The position numbers and the translations under genes are program-made. From assembly GCF_035609205.1 (NCBI RefSeq), contig NZ_CP141184.1:2570501-2634500 (forward strand): DNA of 64,000 nucleotides, given 5' to 3'. The first letter of the stretch is position 1. Each line of letters starts with the position of its first letter. Source of the stretch: Hymenobacter sp. GOD-10R (GTDB lineage Bacteria > Bacteroidota > Bacteroidia > Cytophagales > Hymenobacteraceae). A model generated the notes under the pieces. It was not told the DNA's origin, searched no databases, and saw only the letters and a program-made list of their open reading frames with translations. This document shows, one piece after another, positions 1-8,133 of this stretch.

Positions 1-440
1 AGCAGCTCGCGCACCTCGTCCTCGGTTTGGGCGCGGCCCTCGTTGAGGAGCCCCTGGGCCGAGCACAGCTGGCCGGGCGTGCAGTAGCCGCACTGAAAGG
101 CATCGTGGTCGATGAAGGCCTGCTGCAAGGGCGACAGATTATCCTCGGTACCTAGGCCCTCAATCGTCTCTATTTTCCGGCCCTGGTACACGGTAGCCAG
201 CGCCAAGCAGGCGTTGATGCGCAGGCCATCGACAAGTACCGTGCAGGCCCCGCACTGGCCGTGGTCGCAGCCTTTTTTGGTGCCCGTCAGGCCCACGTAC
301 TCGCGCAGGGCATCGAGCAAGCTGGTCCAGGGCGCAATCTGAATGGTGCGGTCCTGGCCGTTCACGTGCAGCGTCACCGCCTGCGCTGGTACTACCTGCG
401 CCGCGGGCTGACTTAGTGGTTTTTGAACAAAGTGAGGCAT
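1..440 (-). CDS. (2Fe-2S)-binding subunit of a molybdopterin dehydrogenase, 3' end outside window
   Basis: Iron-sulfur subunit of a xanthine-dehydrogenase/aldehyde-oxidase family enzyme (YagT/PaoA or isoquinoline-oxidoreductase alpha type), which passes electrons from the molybdenum subunit. About 146 residues are visible. An N-terminal ferredoxin-like domain carries the first cluster motif GCDHGQCGACTV, and a second all-helical cluster domain begins with QCGYCTPGQ; both cysteine sets are intact. The start is the ATG at 440, preceded by AT-rich sequence. The N-terminus is short and shows no clear Tat signal, although YagT-like proteins often have one. The partner FAD and molybdopterin subunits would be expected beyond the left edge; they are not visible. 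Family assignment is secure, substrate unknown. Confidence 0.9.
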   Translation of the reverse strand, partial: MPHFVQKPLSQPAAQVVPAQAVTLHVNGQDRTIQIAPWTSLLDALREYVGLTGTKKGCDHGQCGACTVLVDGLRINACLALATVYQGRKIETIEGLGTEDNLSPLQQAFIDHDAFQCGYCTPGQLCSAQGLLNEGRAQTEDEVREL

Positions 441-593
441 AAAAACAGCGGTAAGTGAACAACCCAAAAAGACCTATCAAGCGCGTAACACGCTGAATTC
501 TAGAAGCAGGCTACAGCCAGGCCTAGCTCCGTAGCGGGTACCTAGGGCTAGCACCCGAGAGCTCGTTTTCTAACCCTAGGTACCCGCGGCCCA

Positions 594-1367
594 CTAGCGG
601 TTCGCCGGCACGGTGTCTTCCACCAGCACTTCTTGATTTACTAGCCACTCGGCTACGGCCAGCGAAAAATCGGCCACGTCGATGGGGTGGCGGCTGGTAA
701 TGAGGTTGCCATCGACCACCACCGGCTCATCGACCACCTGCCCGCCGGCGTTCACCAAATCGGTCTGGATGTTCCAGTAGCCCGTGAGCTTTTTACCCTT
801 CAAAATGTTGGCGGTAGCCAGCACCACCGGGGCGTGGCAGATGGCCGCCACGAGCTTGCCCGACTTGAAAAAATCTTGCACGTAGGTCACCACGTTTTTG
901 TCGTAGCGCAAGTTATCGGGGTTCCAGGCCCCTCCGGGAATGAACACGGCATCGTAGTCGTCGGCCTTCACTTGGTCGGCCCGGCGGTCTACTTTCACCC
1001 ACCCCACGGGGTTCAGGTATTGGATGGCCATGATGTGGTCCTTCGCCATTTCCGGGGTAGTCAGCCCAAAGCGGGCCGGCGCCGGGTTATCCGTGGGGCC
1101 CACCACTTCCACCTGCGCCCCTAGGGCTCGGAAGTACCACACGGGGCCGAGCATCTCGATTTCCTCGAAGCCATCGGCCGCCACGACGGCAATCTTTTTG
1201 CCCGCCAGCTTTTGCGGGTCGTCGATGGGGGTGAAAAAGAACTCCCGCATCTTTTCATTGCCGGGGGCCGTGAGCAGCTTGGCCACGGGTAGCCCCGCCA
1301 CCGATGCTTGACTGGTCAGTTGCTGTAGTATTTCTAGCTCGCGTTTGCTTTCATCTAGCGCACTCAT
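594..1367 (-). CDS. DJ-1/PfpI family protein (type 1 glutamine amidotransferase-like)
   Basis: 257 residues. Residues about 55-245 form a PfpI/DJ-1 domain: the acidic nucleophile-elbow partner lies in DGFEEIE (about 66-71) and the nucleophile Cys177 is followed by His in AAICHAP. Members include general stress protein 18, YhbO and deglycase/protease-like proteins; the exact reaction is not settled for the family. An N-terminal extension of about 50 residues (predicted helical, ELEILQQLTSQ) precedes the domain and is longer than in PfpI. It lies 80 bp downstream of the ABM-domain gene on the same strand, so the two may be co-transcribed as a stress module; this is inference. Confidence 0.88.
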   Translation of the reverse strand: MSALDESKRELEILQQLTSQASVAGLPVAKLLTAPGNEKMREFFFTPIDDPQKLAGKKIAVVAADGFEEIEMLGPVWYFRALGAQVEVVGPTDNPAPARFGLTTPEMAKDHIMAIQYLNPVGWVKVDRRADQVKADDYDAVFIPGGAWNPDNLRYDKNVVTYVQDFFKSGKLVAAICHAPVVLATANILKGKKLTGYWNIQTDLVNAGGQVVDEPVVVDGNLITSRHPIDVADFSLAVAEWLVNQEVLVEDTVPANR

Positions 1368-1447
1368 GGGTTTGGTTGGTTAAGGGTGACGGAAAAAGGG
1401 TCTTATTGCCACCGCAAGGGGGCAAACTCAGTTAGCTTGTGCAGTCC

Positions 1448-2116
1448 CTACTCGAAGGGCGGATTTGTAATCGAGGTGTGCAGAAAGTCGAGGATGGGCC
1501 CCACGAACGAAAATTTCAAGTGGTCCTGCAAGGCCTGCGCATTGCGAAATTTCTCATAGGTAATAAACTTGCCTTCAGAGCCTTGCACCTGCGTAAGCTG
1601 GTAGGTCACGATGCCAGCCTCTTGGCGGATTTGGGGCATCGCGGCATGGTAGCGCCGCCGGAACTCGGGGCCCGTGCCCGCCACGGCATCCACAAACAGC
1701 ATCACGGTCAGGGGCTGGTCGCTGGCCGCAGGCGCCCGTAGCCAGTCTTCTTTGGAGAGGGGCTCCAGGTCGTGCACCAGCAGTAGCTCGGCGGGTGCCG
1801 CCAGGGCTTCCTCGGCTAGCCTAGCCACGGCCGTGGCCGGGTAGCTTTTCTGGTAATCTTCCCGCTGCGCTTGGTCGCGCCACCGCTCAATCAGCCAAAA
1901 CACGTCGGGCTTATCCAACTCAGTGTAGGCTTCGGCCATGATATTGCCGGGCAAGTTGAGCGCACTCGTTACGTACTCGCTAAGCGCCTGGCGGAAGGCG
2001 GCCTGGTGCGTCGGTTTGACGCGGTAGCTGGTCAGCTGAGCCAGCGCACTCTCGCCGGCTGCCGGCTGCGCTTCCGTAGCCGCCGGTCCGGCAGAAGGAT
2101 GTTGCTTCGTTAGCAT
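1448..2116 (-). CDS. tandem antibiotic-biosynthesis-monooxygenase (ABM) domain protein
   Basis: 222 residues with two YgiN-like ABM domains: residues about 28-115 (PTHQAAFRQAL ... FWLIERWRD) and about 130-218 (GTGPEFRRRYHAAM ... FITYEKFRN). ABM ferredoxin-like domains usually dimerise; a fused pair would give a pseudo-dimer in one chain. Related proteins act as quinol monooxygenases or heme-degrading enzymes, but no catalytic set is diagnostic here. No signal peptide. It is followed 80 bp later by the DJ-1/PfpI gene. A 7-bp inverted repeat (TTTGTCT/AGACAAA, 2364-2383) lies about 250 bp upstream and could be regulatory. Confidence 0.75.
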   Translation of the reverse strand: MLTKQHPSAGPAATEAQPAAGESALAQLTSYRVKPTHQAAFRQALSEYVTSALNLPGNIMAEAYTELDKPDVFWLIERWRDQAQREDYQKSYPATAVARLAEEALAAPAELLLVHDLEPLSKEDWLRAPAASDQPLTVMLFVDAVAGTGPEFRRRYHAAMPQIRQEAGIVTYQLTQVQGSEGKFITYEKFRNAQALQDHLKFSFVGPILDFLHTSITNPPFE

Positions 2117-2443
2117 GGGGTCAGGGGTGTTGTGGTAAGAGAGACCTTCAGACGTTTTGCCTACCCCCCTCCGGGAGTGGCGCTAGTGACGGGCCGCCCC
2201 GCGAGCAGGGGTAGGAACACCTAGGTGCGGCGGGTGTTACAGGCTAGCCCCTAGGTGCCGCCAATCTGCTCTTGGGCAGGCAATGGCCGCTTCAGCTGCG
2301 CCGCTGCAAGGCGCCTTGGGGCCAGCCTGAACAGTGCAAAAGTCTGCGCAGCTAAGCGGCTGCTTTGTCTGATTTTAGACAAAACGTGTTCATTGCACGG
2401 TTTTTTTATTTTGTATTGACAATCAAATATTTGCGAACAAAAA
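2117..2443. other. intergenic region upstream of the ABM gene
   Basis: No open frame of quality. It holds a small inverted repeat, TTTGTCT-6 nt-AGACAAA at 2364-2383, in AT-rich sequence of the kind that carries promoters here, and several CTAG-containing octamers (for example CCTAGGTG). The downstream terminator of the hybrid sensor gene is annotated separately. Confidence 0.4.
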
Positions 2444-2471
2444 AAACCAAGCCTGCATAAGGCTCGGTTTC
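2444..2471 (-). terminator. intrinsic terminator of the hybrid two-component gene
   Basis: An approximately 11-bp stem (AACCAAGCCT pairing with AAGGCTCGGTT, one G-U pair, 4-nt loop) followed on the minus strand by a run of about eight T. It sits about 30 bp past the stop of the hybrid sensor gene. Confidence 0.85.
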
Positions 2472-2500
2472 AATTTTTAAACACCGCTGTTACAATAGTT

Positions 2501-5332
2501 TTAGTGGGGCGCGTGCTGCGCCCGGTACTCGGAGGGCGAGACTTGGTAGCGGGCCCGGAAGCTGCTGGAAAAGTAAGACGGCGTTGAAAAGCCTAGCTCG
2601 TAGGCCACGTCGGTGATGGTGCGTGACTCGTCGCGCAATAGCTCGCCGGCCTTGGTCAAGCGCAGTCCTTGAATGAACTCCGTGACGCCCATGCCTAATA
2701 CCGCTTTCACTTTGCGGTAGAGCTGCATGCGCGTTAGGTTCAGGTGACGGGCCACGTCCTCCACGCTCAGGTTGGTGTCGCTCAGGTGCGCCTCTACGGT
2801 GGCCGTGAGGTTGGCCACGAACTGCTGGTCGGGTGTAAGCGCGGCTTCGTCCAGGCGGAACTCGCGACGGAAATGCGCCCGCTGGCGGGCGCGGTTGGCC
2901 AGTAGGGTACGCACGCTTTCGAGTAGCAGCGCGGGGTTGAAGGGCTTGGTCAGGTAAAGGTCGGCGCCGGCTTGCACGCCTTCCACCTGCTGCTCGGCCG
3001 CCCCGCGGGCCGTGAGTAGCACCACCGGAATGTGCGAGGTGCGCCAGTCGGCCCGCAGCTTCGTTACGACTTCCAAGCCGCTGAGGCCCGGCATCATCAC
3101 ATCGCACACGATGAGGTCTGGCACCAAGTCGGTAGCCAAGCGGAAGCCCGTGTGGCCATCGGTAGCGCTTTGCACCTGAAAATCGGTGTTCAGCTTGCGC
3201 ATCAAGAAGCCATTAACTTCCGGGTTGTCTTCAATCACGAGCACCAACGTTTCGCTGTCGGCGTTGGCCGTTACCTCTGCTTCGGGCACTAAGTCGTGCA
3301 GCATGCCTTCCGGCTCCTCGAGCCAGCCCGCCGCCGGCTCCTCGCCAGTGTCCGTGGCCAGCAGCTCGGCCGGCAACTCGCGTGGTAGCGTCACGGTGAA
3401 TGTACTACCCCGTCCCGGCAAACTACTGAAGGTGAGTTCGCCCTGGTGCAGGCGCACCAGCCCACTAGCCAGCGCCAGGCCAATGCCGGAGCCTTTGGTT
3501 TCGGTTCCTAGCCCACTTTGGTCGCCTTGGTAAAACCACTCGAAAATGTGCGCCCGGTCCTGCTCCGAAATGCCGCGCCCGGTATCGGCGATGCTAACCT
3601 GCACGAACCGTCCCTCGTCGGCAGGTTGCAGGCTGATGGTAATCGTGCCCCGGTCGGGCGTAAACTTCACCGCGTTGGAAAGCAAGTTGAAGAACACCTT
3701 GTCGAGCAGATTAGAGTCGAAGGACGCCAGCAACTCGGACTCGGGGCTTAACAGTCGCAACTCGATGCCGCGCAACTGGGCCGGCTTCTCGAACACTTCC
3801 ACAATCTCGCGCACGAAGGCCACCAAATCGCCCTGGGTGGCTCGCACGGCCATCTTGCCCACTTCAATTTTCCGAAAATCCAGGAGCTGATTGACCAGTT
3901 GCAGCAGCCGGCGGGTGTTGCGGCGCATCAACGTCAAATCCTGCCGTTGGTCTTTGGTCAGCGTGGAGCCGCTGGTGAGCAGCTCTTCTACTGGCCCCAT
4001 CAGCAAGGTGAGCGGCGTGCGCAACTCGTGCGAGAGGTTAGTGAAAAACCGCAGCTTTGCTTCCATATCGGCGCGCGCTTGCTGAGCCAGCGCCTCCAAC
4101 TGGTTGCGCTGCACCATGATTTCCTCGTTCTGGCTGGCTAGTTCGCGGTTGATGCGGTCGTTCTCCTCGTTGCGGCTGGTTAGCTCCTTATTGATTTTAT
4201 CGTTTTCCGCATTTTGCAGGGCTAGCTGCCGGTTTATCAGCCGGTTCTTGCGGGCCGAATTCCATGCCAAGGCCCCTAACGCAAGCGCCACCACCAACGA
4301 AGCCAGCAACCCGAACACGGCCCGGTGCTGCGCGGTATAGGCATCCTGCAGCTGCTGCAGGATACCTTGCTGCCGCTCGATATCGCGCTGCTGTCTGGTC
4401 ATCTTATCCGTCTGCTGCCGTATCGTAGCCGCGTTGGTTGAGTCGACGACTAGCGTAGCCAGGATGTTTTCCCGCTTGAAGGGCTGCTTGGTCAGAATCT
4501 TAAACGCTAGCCGGATGGCGTCTTCGCCCGCGGTCGGGTAAAGCAGCGAAGCCGTAAGCTCGCCCCGCTGTATCAGTACCGGGTCTAGCCCGTCTACGCC
4601 GATGATGCGCACTTGCCGTGTGCGACCCATTTGCTGCAGCACGGCGGCGGCCCCTCGGCCCATAGCGTCATTGTGCGCAAAAATGAGCGACACCTCGGGA
4701 TGCGCTTTCAGGGCCGCCGTGAGGGGCGGTTGCACTCCTGTTCGGCTCCAGTTGCCATTCACTTTGGCTACCAGATGCAGGTTGGGAAACTCGGCCAAGC
4801 CTTGGCTGAAGCCTAGGTGCCGGTTTTTGGTTGCCGGCGACTCGGCAGTGCCTAGAATCTCCAGTAAGCTCCCACGCTCTTTGAGCAAACGAGCAGCGTA
4901 GCGGGCGGCGGTTTTGCCAGCCTCCAGGTTATCACCCCCCACAAAAGCGGTGTACTGGGCCGAAGCAATCCGCCGGTCGAGTAGCACCACCGGGATGCCC
5001 CGCTGGTAGGCCTCCGCTACAACCGGGGTCAGGGCCCCCGCTTCCTGCGGCGAAACAATCAGTAGGTCAATGCCCTCGCGCAACAACTCTCTAATTTGCT
5101 TCTGCTGCAACTGGCTGTTACTCTGTGCATCCGTCACCTGCAACTGCAGCTCGGGATGGAAGCTCAACTCTCGTTCCATGCCCGCTGTTACGGCTTGCCG
5201 CCAAGTGCCGGCTGTGCTGCACTGCGAGAACCCAATGCGGTACGTACGGGGTTTCGCTGGCCCATCACAGGCCCCTAGTAGTAGGAGCGGTGCCAAGCAC
5301 CATATCAACCGGTGTAGAATATTTTCAGTCAA
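2501..5332 (-). CDS. hybrid two-component system protein: periplasmic sugar-binding-like sensor, histidine kinase, receiver, AraC output
   Basis: 943 residues. Lipoprotein-like or signal-anchor start (LLLLGAC, Cys22); LacI/ribose-binding-type periplasmic domain about 30-300 with typical GVDGLD near 245-250; membrane helix about 338-357; coiled coil of repeated ENDKINKEL-type units 365-420; HisKA with phosphoacceptor His435 (LSHELRTP); HATPase with N-box near 553 and G-boxes near 583-620; receiver with phosphoacceptor Asp744 (CDVMMPG) and Lys797; AraC-type HTH about 850-935. All key residues are present. Such proteins usually sit beside SusC/SusD sugar-uptake genes; none lies next to it here, so its target is unknown. 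A -7 element TATCTTTG lies at 5378-5385. Confidence 0.95.
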   Translation of the reverse strand: MTENILHRLIWCLAPLLLLGACDGPAKPRTYRIGFSQCSTAGTWRQAVTAGMERELSFHPELQLQVTDAQSNSQLQQKQIRELLREGIDLLIVSPQEAGALTPVVAEAYQRGIPVVLLDRRIASAQYTAFVGGDNLEAGKTAARYAARLLKERGSLLEILGTAESPATKNRHLGFSQGLAEFPNLHLVAKVNGNWSRTGVQPPLTAALKAHPEVSLIFAHNDAMGRGAAAVLQQMGRTRQVRIIGVDGLDPVLIQRGELTASLLYPTAGEDAIRLAFKILTKQPFKRENILATLVVDSTNAATIRQQTDKMTRQQRDIERQQGILQQLQDAYTAQHRAVFGLLASLVVALALGALAWNSARKNRLINRQLALQNAENDKINKELTSRNEENDRINRELASQNEEIMVQRNQLEALAQQARADMEAKLRFFTNLSHELRTPLTLLMGPVEELLTSGSTLTKDQRQDLTLMRRNTRRLLQLVNQLLDFRKIEVGKMAVRATQGDLVAFVREIVEVFEKPAQLRGIELRLLSPESELLASFDSNLLDKVFFNLLSNAVKFTPDRGTITISLQPADEGRFVQVSIADTGRGISEQDRAHIFEWFYQGDQSGLGTETKGSGIGLALASGLVRLHQGELTFSSLPGRGSTFTVTLPRELPAELLATDTGEEPAAGWLEEPEGMLHDLVPEAEVTANADSETLVLVIEDNPEVNGFLMRKLNTDFQVQSATDGHTGFRLATDLVPDLIVCDVMMPGLSGLEVVTKLRADWRTSHIPVVLLTARGAAEQQVEGVQAGADLYLTKPFNPALLLESVRTLLANRARQRAHFRREFRLDEAALTPDQQFVANLTATVEAHLSDTNLSVEDVARHLNLTRMQLYRKVKAVLGMGVTEFIQGLRLTKAGELLRDESRTITDVAYELGFSTPSYFSSSFRARYQVSPSEYRAQHAPH

Positions 5333-5377
5333 GCTCTTGCATTACCCTCCTAAGCCTGAAACGATGACACTGTGTAT

Positions 5378-5385
5378 CAAAGATA
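5378..5385 (-). promoter_or_regulatory. -7 promoter element of the hybrid sensor gene
   Basis: TATCTTTG on the minus strand matches the Bacteroidota -7 consensus TAnnTTTG exactly and lies about 46 bp before the start codon at 5332. No convincing -33 element was seen at the usual spacing. Confidence 0.5.
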
Positions 5386-5410
5386 TGCAATGCAAAGCAG
5401 AGAAATATAC

Positions 5411-5456
5411 GCTCGCCTGCTACCCTGCAGCAGGGCCAGCAGGATAGCAGGCGAGC
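5411..5456 (-). terminator. strong hairpin, probable terminator of the STAS/SEC14-like gene
   Basis: Twelve-base-pair perfect arms GCTCGCCTGCTA (5411-5422) and TAGCAGGCGAGC (5445-5456), with a further inner CCCTGC/GCAGG pairing. It lies directly after the stop of the minus-strand gene ending at 5478. There is no clean T run, so it may serve as a stability hairpin. Confidence 0.55.
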
Positions 5457-5477
5457 GAGCACCTTGGTGCGGTCAGC

Positions 5478-5903
5478 CTAGGCCGTAGCGAGTAGCCAGT
5501 CGAGCGCTTGCTGCTCCTGTGCGAAGTTCTGGAAGACCATGGGGAAGCGTTGTTCGGCCTGCTGGTGCAGCGTGTACATCGTGAGGCGACGCTCCACTTC
5601 CTGTGCGGGCAACACGGCCACATACGACGGCCCATACTGCGTGGCGCGGGGCAACCATTCCAGCAGCAACCACAAGGTATCTTCTTCACTCAAGGGGGAC
5701 ATGCCGCGCTGATCCAAGAGTACTTTATGAGCGTATCCCTCGGCTAGGTACGACAACAAGCACTCTAACCCGGCGCGTAAGGCGAAGCGGCTACTGCAAG
5801 CCGGTAAACACACCAGCTGCAAATACCCACCGGAACGTATAGTCAGCCGAACAGCCGAATTTTCAAAGCAGACAACCGAAGAAACAGGGGAGACGAGGTG
5901 CAC
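5478..5903 (-). CDS. small cytoplasmic protein resembling STAS/SEC14-like stress proteins
   Basis: 141 residues, no signal peptide. The pattern is alternating strands in the first half (VRLTIRSGGYLQLVCLP), a helix, then LLEWLPRATQYGPSYVAVL and a C-terminal FAQEQQALDWL helix. The W-x-PRA-x4-G ... AL-WL layout is shared with the protein at 59240-59677, so the two are paralogues. Bacteroidota carry many such short proteins annotated STAS/SEC14-like; function is unknown. Expression as a single gene is likely because a hairpin follows and the next gene has its own promoter element. Confidence 0.6.
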   Translation of the reverse strand: MHLVSPVSSVVCFENSAVRLTIRSGGYLQLVCLPACSSRFALRAGLECLLSYLAEGYAHKVLLDQRGMSPLSEEDTLWLLLEWLPRATQYGPSYVAVLPAQEVERRLTMYTLHQQAEQRFPMVFQNFAQEQQALDWLLATA

Positions 5904-6538
5904 GGAGGCAAGTGTTGCTGATTATCAACCACTTTACAAGAACGTTGCCAGTCACACGCAAGTGTTAACCTACTCCTGCTTAAACCGCTGCTTGCTCGTT
6001 CAAGGTAGTTCTGCCATTACTGAACTGAGACCCGCCTTTGCTTCTCCGCTGCCACTAGTCGCACGATTTTCCTTCCCTTACCCTAGTGCACGCTTTGGCG
6101 CGCCTCTAATTAAGAGTTAAAGGCGTTCACAATAGTCTGGTATCAATGCCCGAAGTCCAATTCTACAACTGCCACTAGGGAAGGTAGTGTAACTGGGTCC
6201 CTCTTGCACGCGAAGAGTTGTTGCCCCAGACTCCCTGCCTTTTTCGTAACAAATAGCAGGGCTGCGCAGACCATATGCTATGCGCAGACTTCTAGCCAGC
6301 TCTACTGGTTGAGAATAGCAGTGAATAGGTCCTACCAATGGCCTCAGCGTCTTGTGTCAACGTCGCAGGGGCGCCTCGCTAAGCCAACGCAGAATAGCTG
6401 CGTTACTATTTTTCTGGGAAGACTGTACCTCACGGAAAAAATAGTAACTCTAGGTTGCCGAGCACTTAGTACTCTTACTGCACTCCAGCAACAGCGTGTG
6501 TCTTTGGCTGGAAGCTAGGTCAGTCGTTCTTATACGAA
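5904..6538. other. intergenic region with one long inverted repeat
   Basis: About 635 bp without a credible gene. It holds a 12-bp perfect inverted repeat, GTTACTATTTTT (6402-6413) and AAAAATAGTAAC (6437-6448), separated by 23 nt. Short frames across it lack the codon pattern of neighbouring genes. Confidence 0.4.
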
Positions 6539-6598
6539 GAAATAAAGCCACAGCGGCGCTACGTACATCCCTACGTAGCGCCGCTGTGGCTTTATTTC
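6539..6598. terminator. very long perfect hairpin, bidirectional terminator
   Basis: A 27-bp perfect stem (6539-6565 with 6572-6598) around the 6-nt loop CATCCC. The outer ends are A/T-rich on both sides (GAAATAAAG/CTTTATTTC), which gives U-rich tails in either direction. It lies about 75 bp after the stop of the CarboxypepD-reg-like gene at 6675. Confidence 0.75.
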
Positions 6599-6674
6599 CT
6601 TGCTGTATTTCGTTGGTTCTCGCTAGCTCCCGCTCTGGAGCTGAACGGAGCCCTAAATAGCCGCGGAGTTATTC

Positions 6675-7349
6675 TTAGAAGAAGAACCAGCGGTGTTTCT
6701 TCGCGCCTGGACGCGGGGCTAGGGTCATGTTGCCCACGGTGGTGCCTTTCACTTGCACTTCCTGCTCGGTGTAACCTCCGTAGCCGTATTGCAACGTTAC
6801 TGGCTGATTCGCGGGTACGCGCAGCAGGTATTCCCCTTTGGCATCGGTGCTCACCCCGTAGAAGCTGCCCTTTTGCAGCACCGTCGCGCCCACTAGCGGC
6901 TTGCCGTTCTCGTCCAAGATGCGCCCCCGTACCGTGGCCACGCGCAGTAGGTTCGCGGAGGCTTCCGTTTCAGCAGGAGACAGGGCTGAAGAAGCCATCG
7001 GCAAAGTTGCTTCGGTGGTGGTAGGGCGGCTCGAGCCGGCAAACACGGCACTACCGACCAGTGCGGCTCCCACAATCATCGTCGCGGCGCGCTGGCGGAA
7101 GCGCTGGGGCTCGGTGCGAATTAGGTCGAATTGACGCTGCACCCAGCCGACGGCTTTCACCTGGTGCCCCTGACCTTTGAGCTCGTGGAAGCGGCGTAGT
7201 GTCGCATCGGCTTGTTGACGGTTGGCATTGATGTACGCGTCGACGAGTTCGGTGTTTTGGCTGGAGAGGTCACCACGCAAGTACGCGTCGCGGTAAGCGG
7301 GAAGAAGTTGACCAGTTGTTGCGTGGAAGGGAGAAGTCTTGAGTTTCAT
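6675..7349 (-). CDS. membrane-anchored protein with carboxypeptidase-regulatory-like (beta-sandwich) domain
   Basis: 224 residues in three parts. The N-terminal helical segment (about 1-85) resembles cytoplasmic anti-sigma-like regions (DAYLRGDLSS, WVQRQFDLIR). A single membrane helix follows at about 90-106 (MIVGAALVGSAVFAG), then a Ser/Thr/Ala linker. The C-terminal CarboxypepD_reg-like domain (about 135-210) has VRGRILDENGKPLVGATVLQKG and STDAKGEYLLRVP. That domain is common at the front of TonB receptors; here it is alone, so a role in envelope signalling or surface assembly is possible but unproven. It ends with the unusual KKHRWFFF tail. Confidence 0.8.
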   Translation of the reverse strand: MKLKTSPFHATTGQLLPAYRDAYLRGDLSSQNTELVDAYINANRQQADATLRRFHELKGQGHQVKAVGWVQRQFDLIRTEPQRFRQRAATMIVGAALVGSAVFAGSSRPTTTEATLPMASSALSPAETEASANLLRVATVRGRILDENGKPLVGATVLQKGSFYGVSTDAKGEYLLRVPANQPVTLQYGYGGYTEQEVQVKGTTVGNMTLAPRPGAKKHRWFFF

Positions 7350-7441
7350 ATTGGGAAAAGTGCAAAAAGAGCGTGCGAGAAAAAGCGGGAGTATTAATAG
7401 GGAAGTGGCAAGAATAAAGTATCGTTGCCTTTATTGTGATT

Positions 7442-7449
7442 CAAAGATA
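7442..7449 (-). promoter_or_regulatory. -7 promoter element of the CarboxypepD-reg-like gene
   Basis: TATCTTTG on the minus strand, an exact TAnnTTTG match, 93 bp before the start at 7349. It is identical to the element before the hybrid sensor gene. Confidence 0.5.
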
Positions 7450-8133
7450 CTAGAAGGCCATTTAACGCTTAGTTTAGCTTCGATCAACGCCTGTCAATTC
7501 TAGGTGAGTAGGAGTAGAAACGAGATGAGAGTGGGAAAAAGAGCCTATATGAATTCCTAAAAGTAGACACTGGTTCTCCTCTTGGGAATTAAATGTACGC
7601 ACATGGTTTATAATCGGATTTAGTATAAAGCAAATAATCTTACTTATTATATGTATTGGTTATCACAACATCATTGCTTGGTGTGCTATACGCAGTGACC
7701 CTTGGGGAGCAGTGGTAATTATGATATCTACTCAGTTTGTCGTTACCGCATCTCTGCTGCCACGTTTTGGGTTGTATTTGGCTCCTCACATCTTGGGAAC
7801 CTGATTAGGAACCGGCGGCTCTCGCTGGTTCCTGGCGTAGTGGAAAGTAGCAGACAAGCCACAAGGCACAGCAGATGTATTGCCGAAATGGAAACGGCTG
7901 TAGAAAGCGACCGTTCGCACTTGTTACGGCCTTGATGCTCCTACTAGGTCTAACCTTACGGAACTGCTTGGTAGAATGTAGCCAAGCAGTACTCGCACAA
8001 GTGCCTTGCCTTTGTCAACAAATCGACGAAGTAGGAGCAATGAGAGGATCTAAACAAAACTAATTGTGCGCCACTACAGTCAGTCTGTCGGGGCGTAGTG
8101 CTCTGCAGACTATAGCGGCGCTTAATGCGAAGC
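7450..8133. other. intergenic region, no supported gene
   Basis: AT-rich near 7560-7680, more balanced afterwards. Two short plus-strand frames (7702-7935 and 7875-8063) overlap each other in different phases, show no recognisable domain and are not reported as genes. The second has a hydrophobic stretch (ALMLLLGL) but no convincing secretion signal. Confidence 0.35.

Noticed and set aside
7702..8063. Two overlapping short plus-strand frames as secreted peptides
   Set aside because: They overlap in different phases, and neither has a convincing start signal or family pattern.
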